Source: a virus. Taken from it: a stretch of 31,519 nucleotides of DNA. Under the pieces are notes generated by a model, which was not told the origin of the DNA, ran no database searches, and worked only from the letters and a program-made list of their open reading frames with translations. Below are positions 25,848 to 31,519 of the stretch, in pieces (the first letter of the stretch is position 1; every line of letters starts with the position of its first letter). The DNA is taken from positions 1 through 31,519 of IMG/VR virus record IMGVR_UViG_3300042514_001038; one strand, written 5' to 3'. The position numbers were made by a program, and so were the translations under genes.

Positions 25848-26402
25848 ATGCAAAGTAAACCAATACTTTTAAGCATACTATTTTCCGCAGTCATTATAAC
25901 GTTGTCAATGGTAAATATAAACTTATACAATTTACCATTCAAGGCCAGTTTTAGTTCTCTAGACAGAGAAACACAAAAACAAATAACATGCCTTGCCGAC
26001 AATATTTATTTCGAAGCCGCACATGAACCTCTCAAAGGTAAGAAAGCTGTTGCTTTTGTCACCTTCAATAGAGTCATGTCTGGCAACTATGCTGATGATA
26101 TTTGCGGAGTAGTTTATCAAAAAACCGGTAGTGTTTGTCAGTTCTCTTGGTATTGTGAAAGCAAACATACCAATAATCGCTTGACAATTAGAAGCACTTC
26201 ATTGTATAATGAGATTCAACAGTTAGCTGTCAATATGGTTGTCAATTTTGAACGTTATGAAGACGTTACAAATGGTGCAACATATTACCATGCAGACTAC
26301 GTGAATCCTCAATGGAATTTAAAAAGGATAGAGCAAATTGGAAGACACATCTTTTACAGAAGCAACAAAGACAAAATTGACAGAAACAAAGGAATCATCT
26401 AA
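25848..26402 (+). CDS. SleB-type cell-wall hydrolase, 184 aa
   Basis: An N-terminal membrane anchor or uncleaved signal (LLSILFSAVIITLSMV, about 7-26) precedes a Hydrolase_2/SleB domain: LADNIYFEAAHEPLKGKKAV with the catalytic Glu, then FNRVMSGNYADDICGVVYQ and CQFSWYC. Such enzymes cut peptidoglycan and can serve as signal-anchor endolysins. The C-terminal GATYYHADYVNPQW is also typical. AAAGGAAATA is the ribosome site, placed just after the second pseudoknot. Confidence 0.85.
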   Translation: MQSKPILLSILFSAVIITLSMVNINLYNLPFKASFSSLDRETQKQITCLADNIYFEAAHEPLKGKKAVAFVTFNRVMSGNYADDICGVVYQKTGSVCQFSWYCESKHTNNRLTIRSTSLYNEIQQLAVNMVVNFERYEDVTNGATYYHADYVNPQWNLKRIEQIGRHIFYRSNKDKIDRNKGII

Positions 26403-26403
26403 G

Positions 26404-26619
26404 ATGAATAAAGAAGTTATCACAGTAATCATTTGTATCACAGTAGCGATATGTTCTTCTATTGCCGCTTTTACAATTTACAATATCAATGATCGAAACA
26501 ACATGGCAAAGAACATTGAATCGGCTATTCAAAAAGGAATTGATCCGATTTCAGTGAAATGTGCATATGAAACAAATACAAATGCAGTTTGTATTGCGTA
26601 TTCAATGGGCAAAAAATAA
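26404..26619 (+). CDS. small anchored protein, 71 aa
   Basis: One N-terminal membrane helix (VITVIICITVAICSSIAAF), then a soluble part with two cysteines (VKCAYETNTNAVCIAY) that may form a disulphide in the periplasm. It begins two bases after the hydrolase stop, so a role beside it at the envelope (spanin-like or lysis-linked) is possible but not shown by motifs. Confidence 0.55.
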   Translation: MNKEVITVIICITVAICSSIAAFTIYNINDRNNMAKNIESAIQKGIDPISVKCAYETNTNAVCIAYSMGKK

Positions 26620-26840
26620 TGGCTACGAAAGAGGAGCAACGGAATTTCTCGGCCATCATCGAAGAAATCGTAAAGATTAAGAGAATTGGCTATATGGATG
26701 CGGTACTACTTCATTGTCAGGAGACCGGATTTGAAGTGGAGATTGCGGCAACACTCCTTACTACACCGCTGAAATCTAAAATTTCTGATGAAGCACAAGC
26801 CGCAAATATGATTAAGAAAGTGAATAAGTTGTTCATATGA
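26619..26840 (+). CDS. 33: gp33-like late transcription coactivator, 73 aa
   Basis: The pattern IIEEIVKIKRIGYMDAVLLHC, ETGFEVEIAATLL then LKSKISDEAQAANMIKK matches the T4 gp33 core, which binds the RNA polymerase beta flap and links the sliding clamp to late transcription with gp55. At 73 aa it is shorter than T4 gp33 (112 aa), as in marine T4-like phages. The position directly before gene 59 matches T4. ATG at 26619 overlaps the previous TAA. Confidence 0.75.
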   Translation: MATKEEQRNFSAIIEEIVKIKRIGYMDAVLLHCQETGFEVEIAATLLTTPLKSKISDEAQAANMIKKVNKLFI

Positions 26841-27445
26841 ATGAAGCCGGTGGGTTTGAAGCATATGCGTTGTTTCATGCATTGAAACTACATTTCACTT
26901 CAAAATATGATTATGTGAAGTATTCTGGTAAGACAAATGTAACCAAAGAACAATTCATGCTCCGTAAGGATAAGTTTCAATTCTATAAACTATCCCGAAA
27001 ATACAAGCGTGATGAACTCTTTGGTTTCTTTGTCTCCAATATGCTAGTGAATCCGAAGATATGGGTGGGTGACCTCCTGTCCGAGGATGCCGAATCTGAG
27101 TACAAGGTGTGGCAAAAAACTCAACAATCTCTTTCCTATGTGTTCGAACAGGACCTCCACAGGCTGTTTGATTCGGTAAATAATCCGGAAGAATTACTGA
27201 AAGTGGTTGACGGGCAGTACCCCTTGTTGTATAATCTTTATATGCAAGGAAACACCACTAAAGAGACTTTAATTATCTTAAATGAGTTGTTAAACTTTTT
27301 GCCGATGTGGGTGAAAAAAATTGAAGATGACATTATCTTTCCAGAATTCGTAAAGAGTTGTGAGAAGTATAAACCATTTCTAAATTTTGATAAGCCTAAA
27401 ATGCTTGATACACTCAAGAAAAACTTAAATCTGATCACAACATGA
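26837..27445 (+). CDS. 59: gp59 helicase loader
   Basis: The N-terminal block YALFHALKLHFTSKYDYVKYSGKT followed by RKDKFQFYKLSRKYK is the signature of T4 gp59, which loads the gp41 helicase onto gp32-covered forked DNA. The length (202 aa) is close to T4 (217 aa), and the C-terminal helical domain is present. It overlaps gp33 as ATGA, as expected for the 33-59-32 order. Confidence 0.85.
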   Translation: MNEAGGFEAYALFHALKLHFTSKYDYVKYSGKTNVTKEQFMLRKDKFQFYKLSRKYKRDELFGFFVSNMLVNPKIWVGDLLSEDAESEYKVWQKTQQSLSYVFEQDLHRLFDSVNNPEELLKVVDGQYPLLYNLYMQGNTTKETLIILNELLNFLPMWVKKIEDDIIFPEFVKSCEKYKPFLNFDKPKMLDTLKKNLNLITT

Positions 27446-27921
27446 TTGATACAATATACATTGATATGGATGGCGTCATTGCCGATTTCTCGAAACGTTA
27501 CAAGGAAAAGTTCCGTGTAACACCAGAGGAAACACGGAGCAATAAAGAATTCAATGGTTACTTTAAAAAGTTCATTGATGATGCAGAATTCAGCACACTT
27601 GATTTGATGTCAGATGCGGAAGAACTGTTGCAGTTTTTGCATGAGTTGGATGTACACAAAGAAATTCTTTCGTCAACTGCACGACCTGAAAATCACGGAA
27701 TGATTGCACCACAAAAACAAATGTGGTTGCTCAAGCACAACATTCACTATAAGGCAAACCTTGTTCCAGGTAAATCACTGAAATACAAGTACGCCACACC
27801 CAATTCCATAATCATCGATGACACTCAATCTGTTATTGATGATTGGAACAAAGCCGGCGGTATTGGTATTCTTCACACAGATGCCAAATCTACCATCGCA
27901 ATCCTCAAGATGTATCTTTGA
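27442..27921 (+). CDS. HAD-family 5'(3')-deoxyribonucleotidase-like, 159 aa
   Basis: IDMDGVIADF (Asp8, Asp10) is HAD motif I, LSSTAR motif II, KSLKYKY supplies the motif III Lys, and IIIDDTQ is motif IV. The layout matches 5'(3')-deoxyribonucleotidases (NT5C-like), which dephosphorylate dNMPs. In this phage it is inserted between genes 59 and 32. ATGA overlap with gp59. Confidence 0.8.
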   Translation: MIDTIYIDMDGVIADFSKRYKEKFRVTPEETRSNKEFNGYFKKFIDDAEFSTLDLMSDAEELLQFLHELDVHKEILSSTARPENHGMIAPQKQMWLLKHNIHYKANLVPGKSLKYKYATPNSIIIDDTQSVIDDWNKAGGIGILHTDAKSTIAILKMYL

Positions 27922-28003
27922 GTGTGCCTATATAATTCATACATTATGAAATATGTGGATAATTCGAAATACATTTAATACAACGTCATACAAGGAAAAT
28001 ACT

Positions 28004-28879
28004 ATGTCTTCATTCGCAAATCTCAAGAGCAGTTCTAGTAACCTAGACAAACTCGCCAAGGCTATTGAAAAACTCAATTCAGCCGAAACTCCCACCAAAG
28101 ATGACAATTTCTGGAAACCAGAAGTCGATAAAGTCGGCAATGGTTATGCAGTTATTCGTTTCTTGCCTCAGCCATCGGTTGATGGTGATGATGCACTCCC
28201 GTGGGTAAAAGTATTCAATCACGGTTTCCAGGGTCCTGGTGGCTGGTACATTGAAAACTCTCTTACAACCTTGAATCAAAAAGATCCAGTTTCTGAATAC
28301 AACTCTCAGTTGTGGAACTCTGGCATCGAAGCAAACAAGGAAGTTGCACGTAAACAAAAGCGCCGTCTGTCTTACATTGCAAATATCTACGTTGTTGAAG
28401 ATTCTAAGAATCCTCAGAATCAAGGTAAAGTGTTTCTGTACAAGTTTGGTAAGAAAATCTTTGATAAGATTAACGAAGCGATGAATCCTGCTTTCGAAGA
28501 TGAAAAGCCACTCAACCCATTTGATATGTGGGAAGGTGCAAACTTCAAACTCAAGATTCGTAAAGTTGAGGGTTATCAGAACTATGATAAGTCTGAATTT
28601 GAGTCACCATCTGCATTGTTGAATGACGATGCAAAGCTAGAAGCTATCTGGAAGAAAGAATACTCACTCAAAGAGTTTCTGTTGCCAGAAAACTTTAAGT
28701 CTTATGATGAGTTGAAGGCTCGCCTAGACAAGGTTCTCGGCCTTGATGGTTCACCAGTAGTTGCTAAGACTACAGTTGAACAAGCTAAAGCAATGCCACG
28801 TAAGCCAGTGATGGCGGATGCCGGTATTGCCGAAGATGATGATGATTTGGCTTATTTCTCTAAGCTAGCCGAAGAATAA
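28004..28879 (+). CDS. 32: gp32 single-stranded DNA-binding protein
   Basis: A 291-aa homologue of T4 gp32 (301 aa). It has an N-terminal basic helix (SSNLDKLAKAIEKL) for cooperative binding and the core blocks WYIENSLTTL, RLSYIANIYVVED, FLYKFGKKIFDKI, FDMWEGANFKLKIRK and FKSYDELKARLDKVLGL. An acidic tail (AEDDDDLAYF) recruits other replication proteins. The Cys ligands of the T4 zinc site are absent: that loop reads NQKDPVSEYNSQL. AAGGAAAATACT precedes the ATG. A strong two-hairpin terminator follows. Confidence 0.9.
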   Translation: MSSFANLKSSSSNLDKLAKAIEKLNSAETPTKDDNFWKPEVDKVGNGYAVIRFLPQPSVDGDDALPWVKVFNHGFQGPGGWYIENSLTTLNQKDPVSEYNSQLWNSGIEANKEVARKQKRRLSYIANIYVVEDSKNPQNQGKVFLYKFGKKIFDKINEAMNPAFEDEKPLNPFDMWEGANFKLKIRKVEGYQNYDKSEFESPSALLNDDAKLEAIWKKEYSLKEFLLPENFKSYDELKARLDKVLGLDGSPVVAKTTVEQAKAMPRKPVMADAGIAEDDDDLAYFSKLAEE

Positions 28880-28880
28880 A

Positions 28881-28928
28881 CCTATCGAATTCGATAGGTT
28901 TGAAGCCCGCCGTGTGCGGGCTTTTTTT
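28881..28928 (+). terminator. two-hairpin terminator after gene 32
   Basis: CCTATCGAATTCGATAGG (28881-28898) is an 18-bp perfect palindrome. Next AGCCCGC (28904-28910) pairs with GCGGGCT (28916-28922), followed by seven Ts. It separates the replication block from the convergent virion genes. Confidence 0.9.
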
Positions 28929-30399
28929 ATACTGGCGACATATAACCCTGCATCACATGTGCAAGTATCGGTGTCGTATCTCTCACTGTTGCGGTAGCAG
29001 GAATAGGCCTGTCAGGTAAATCAACTGAACTCGATGATGATGAAATAACAGGTGCAGCAGAGCCAGATGAACCAGAATCGTAACTTTGCAAATTCAAATT
29101 TTGATTTTCATCTACCGCTTCATTCATTCTATTTGAAACAGGTGCTGCTGGAACCGGTGTTACAGTTTCAGGTATTGGTATACTCTTTATACCCATAGGT
29201 TTCACACCAAAAGCCGCTTTGCCTCCAGTTTCCTGTTCTAATTGCCTTGCTCTGTAATCATCTAAAGCAGCAGTGCCCCGGCCGGCTTCGGCGGTAGATT
29301 CTTCTACACCAGAGAGTAAAGGCTTAGCCGTTGTTGTGACTTTTGGTGTACCATCTGGATTATGAGTTTTACCGAACTCTCTATCCCAATTTCTAGCTCT
29401 GTCTTGATTTTTTCCTCCTGTTGTGTCGGGTCTAGGTGGAACAGAAGGTAACTGTGTTTCTGTTCGTAGTGGAACTTTAAGACCTTTTTGTGAGGCAATT
29501 TCTTTAAGTGTAGTTTCTCCGCCAAGATTTTGTAATTCTTTGAATGAGATTTTACCTTCTGCAAAATCATCTAATGCTTTTTGTGCCTCGTCTGGACCTT
29601 CTGTTATTCTTTTAGCGAGAAAATCATATCCACCCATACCTTTAATGTCATACTCGGAACCCATCAATGCTGCCTGAGCCCTTTCTGGTGTAAGTACCTT
29701 AGTATTTGGCATAAAATCAGCTATTTTTTGTAATCCGTATGCTGCGGCTAAAACTGCACCTATAGTAAGAGTAAGTGGATTAATTAAAAACGGCACTAAA
29801 AGTTTCGCAAGAGATAATAGTTTTTTTGAATTTTTAAATAAATCAAATAAACCTCCACCATCTTCTTCTTCTTTTTTGCTAACCAATGTTGTTGTACTAC
29901 CCAAAGAAGTATATTCTTTTAATACTTTTAAGAACTCATTGTGTCTGCGTTGTTCTTCAACTTTTTGTTCTTCGGTAAATTGTTTGGCGGTATCTTTTCT
30001 TTTCATATCATCTTCACGGGAACTCTGCATAAAGGCTAACATTCTGTTCAATACTTCAACAGCAGAACCGCCTAGCCCTCCACCCGGTGTGGACATTGAT
30101 GATGGCATTTGTGTATAACCAGACCTCTTGTTCTTATCACCAGCAAAGTAATTAATATCAGACTGTTTACGTCCTGTAAGTCTACCGAGAATTGCAGGTG
30201 CAAGTCTACTACCACCTGTCATAAACTTTGCAATATTCATTGGATCAAATTTCTCTTTGATACCAGTTGCGCTTGCCTTGAACTTTGATGATATTGCACC
30301 AGAGAGTGAGGAGCCAATGCCTTTACCTGATGTTATATTATCAGTCATCATAGATGAAAGAGATTTACTTCTAATGTTGCTTGCTACTCTGTAATCCAT
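28927..30399 (-). CDS. putative virion structural protein, 490 aa
   Basis: The order of parts is a Ser/Lys-rich start, a Gly/Pro-rich linker (around 85-110), a charged coiled coil (about 120-165, SSREDDMKRKDTAKQFTEEQ), and a hydrophobic region (LLSLAKLLVPFLINPLTLTI then GAVLAAAYGL). The long C-terminal half is disordered, Pro/Thr/Ser-rich. This layout is seen in tail or internal virion proteins of T4-like phages. It sits one base downstream of the lysozyme-like virion gene and is transcribed with it. The exact location in the particle is unknown. Confidence 0.6.
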   Translation of the reverse strand: MDYRVASNIRSKSLSSMMTDNITSGKGIGSSLSGAISSKFKASATGIKEKFDPMNIAKFMTGGSRLAPAILGRLTGRKQSDINYFAGDKNKRSGYTQMPSSMSTPGGGLGGSAVEVLNRMLAFMQSSREDDMKRKDTAKQFTEEQKVEEQRRHNEFLKVLKEYTSLGSTTTLVSKKEEEDGGGLFDLFKNSKKLLSLAKLLVPFLINPLTLTIGAVLAAAYGLQKIADFMPNTKVLTPERAQAALMGSEYDIKGMGGYDFLAKRITEGPDEAQKALDDFAEGKISFKELQNLGGETTLKEIASQKGLKVPLRTETQLPSVPPRPDTTGGKNQDRARNWDREFGKTHNPDGTPKVTTTAKPLLSGVEESTAEAGRGTAALDDYRARQLEQETGGKAAFGVKPMGIKSIPIPETVTPVPAAPVSNRMNEAVDENQNLNLQSYDSGSSGSAAPVISSSSSSVDLPDRPIPATATVRDTTPILAHVMQGYMSPV

Positions 30400-30400
30400 T

Positions 30401-31519
30401 TTAGTTTCCTATTCTCGGATTTAATTCACCCAATGGTGCTGAAGGTGATTGTATAGTTTTTTGTTTATTTGTAGTGTTGTTTTGAATAATCACTGGAGAA
30501 CCACTTGCTGAACCTTGTGACATATCTTTTTTCATGTTGGCATTTTTCATAGAAGAATCATTTAATGAAGATCCAACAGTAGTATCATTTGTTTGTAATT
30601 TTGCTTTTGATGCTCGGTCGGCATCTAGAGCCACACCAACTTCTTCAGGAGAATTGTGTGCTTTATTACCACCAATACCAGAATAATACGATGAACCCTT
30701 TTTTAATTCAACCCTCACCTCTTTTATTGATCCGTCTTTTTGTTTAATCTTATCTATTCTATATGTATCAAAGGGCACACCAACTGAAGCAAACTCTTTT
30801 GAAAGTTGTAAAATTGCCTCATTTCTTGCATCTATTCCATTAGTTTTACCTTCTATGTAATTTGATACTTTTTTACGATTTATATCAATTAATCCTTTAG
30901 AAAACAAATGATCTTGCACAGTAGGTGTTAAGTAAGTGGTATTTGGATCTATCTTTAATTGTTCTATGAGACCTCGCATAGTTTTAGGTATAATTTGATA
31001 CCTGCCCACTGCAAATAAACGGTCTGGGTCATCGATTGGTAATTCTGATCTTCTAAGATATTCCGAAATTGTAATTTTACTAAAATCAACAGGTGCAATT
31101 GCTCCAAGAATTTTATTATCTTTTGTACCTCTATTGTAGGCATTATATTCATTACCAGCAAAAGATTTTCCAGCAGAAGCGGTGCTTTCATATTTGGCAA
31201 TATTGGTAGCCAAGGCTTCTTTTCCAGCGAGAACGGCTGTCACGGCGGCCGCACCAGTAATTACTTTTGAAGCCGATGGTTGTGTGGTTGGTATGGGTTC
31301 TTGTTTTTTTGCCGTATCTGCGGCTTTTTTAGCATCAGCCGCATCCTTAATTCGTTTAGCATCAGCCGCATCTTTGGCTTTCTTGGCCGCATCAGCCGCA
31401 TCTTTGGCTTTCTTGGCCGCACTGGCGGCATCAGCGGCATCCTTAGCCTTCTTGGCCGCACTGGCGGCATCAGCGGCATCCTTAGCCTTCTTGGCCGCAC
31501 TGGCGGCATCAGCGGCATC
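30401..31519 (-). CDS. virion protein with lysozyme-like domain and Ala/Lys repeats (5' end outside window)
   Basis: The frame stays open to the edge, so at least 372 residues are encoded and the N-terminus is missing. The first ~65 visible residues are an Ala/Lys/Asp-rich repeat, then KYESTASAGKSFAGNEYNAY and DDPDRLFAVGRYQIIPKTMR, the pattern of a phage lysozyme-like or transglycosylase domain with Glu at the start and an FAVGRYQI motif. The C-terminus is Ser/Asn-rich and likely flexible. It is probably a virion-associated peptidoglycan hydrolase. A GTG at 31243 is not the start because coding clearly continues upstream. Confidence 0.7.
   Translation of the reverse strand, partial: DAADAASAAKKAKDAADAASAAKKAKDAADAASAAKKAKDAADAAKKAKDAADAKRIKDAADAKKAADTAKKQEPIPTTQPSASKVITGAAAVTAVLAGKEALATNIAKYESTASAGKSFAGNEYNAYNRGTKDNKILGAIAPVDFSKITISEYLRRSELPIDDPDRLFAVGRYQIIPKTMRGLIEQLKIDPNTTYLTPTVQDHLFSKGLIDINRKKVSNYIEGKTNGIDARNEAILQLSKEFASVGVPFDTYRIDKIKQKDGSIKEVRVELKKGSSYYSGIGGNKAHNSPEEVGVALDADRASKAKLQTNDTTVGSSLNDSSMKNANMKKDMSQGSASGSPVIIQNNTTNKQKTIQSPSAPLGELNPRIGN
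31325..31519 (-). repeat. Ala/Lys/Asp-rich repeats within the virion gene
   Basis: On the minus strand units such as AAKKAKDAADAAS recur several times to the window edge, with longer DNA-level repeats of about 45 nt at 31420-31519. The repeats give a TolA-like straight helix that may serve as a stalk before the lysozyme-like domain. Confidence 0.75.

Noticed and set aside
27931-27936. TATAAT upstream of gene 32 as a promoter
   Set aside because: No acceptable -35 box at 16-18 nt; it may be a middle-type promoter, but nothing here shows it.
31261-31518. A Met/Pro/Arg-rich repeat protein on the minus strand
   Set aside because: It is the wrong frame of the Ala/Lys repeat that continues the lysozyme-like virion gene.
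1-31519. tRNA genes, CRISPR arrays and insertion sequences
   Set aside because: No cloverleaf, no regularly spaced repeats with spacers and no transposase were seen; the only tRNA-like structure is the tmRNA.

Overview
The window is a piece of a T4-like (Straboviridae/Kyanoviridae-type) myovirus genome. The strongest markers lie in 22-29 kb. They are a PhoH-like ATPase, a Cas4/RecB-like PD-(D/E)XK nuclease, and the T4 replication and late-transcription block gp33 - gp59 - HAD nucleotidase - gp32. After a terminator follow two convergent virion genes on the minus strand, one with a lysozyme-like domain. Genes are small, tightly packed and often overlap as ATGA or TAATG. The host is probably a betaproteobacterium. 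The reasons are a phasin-like granule protein, a BPSL0761-like small protein, a tmRNA gene in permuted order (a form known in some betaproteobacteria) with a tag close to ANDERFALAA, and sigma70-type promoters. This host call is an inference.

Layout. 1-2.5 kb (+): the end of a CobT-like VWA protein, a 2OG-Fe(II) oxygenase and five small genes. 2.7-4.75 kb (-): a GP88-family protein and small genes, most with their own promoter. 4.8-7.25 kb (+): small acidic genes and an AAA+ ATPase. 7.25-7.73 kb: a gene-free segment with 10-bp iterons and four clustered DnaA boxes, a candidate replication origin. 7.7-12.7 kb (+): about twenty small genes, including a DEDD exonuclease and a polynucleotide-kinase-like P-loop kinase. 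12.8-14.2 kb: a DUF262-HNH protein flanked by two copies of a terminator/promoter module. 14.3-20 kb: a CobS/MoxR-like AAA+ ATPase, a nucleotidyltransferase-like protein, an SPFH lipoprotein and a second AAA+ ATPase. 20-25 kb: a phasin-like protein, membrane peptides, MazG, a second oxygenase, PhoH and the nuclease. 24.9-25.8 kb: a circularly permuted tmRNA (ssrA) gene with a small open frame in its intervening segment, a GIY-YIG endonuclease gene, and a second copy of the tmRNA pseudoknot. 25.8-28.9 kb: a SleB-like hydrolase and the gp33-59-32 block. 28.9-31.5 kb (-): virion genes.

The most unusual content is the phage-borne permuted tmRNA. A 7-bp acceptor stem with G3-U70 forms between two segments 172 nt apart. 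The gene carries a tag frame encoding ANESRFLMAA followed by two stops, then a stop-codon hairpin and an H-type pseudoknot. That pseudoknot recurs, with an identical 15-nt loop on a different stem, beyond the endonuclease gene.

Regulation is very uniform. About twenty promoters fit TTGCCA-N16/17-TATAAT. Several carry an upstream TTGACC-N5-GGTCAA palindrome or half-site at fixed distances of 7, 15 or 27 nt. Several start codons sit at the expected transcription start (leaderless genes). In several places the 3' arm of a terminator supplies the -35 box of the next promoter.
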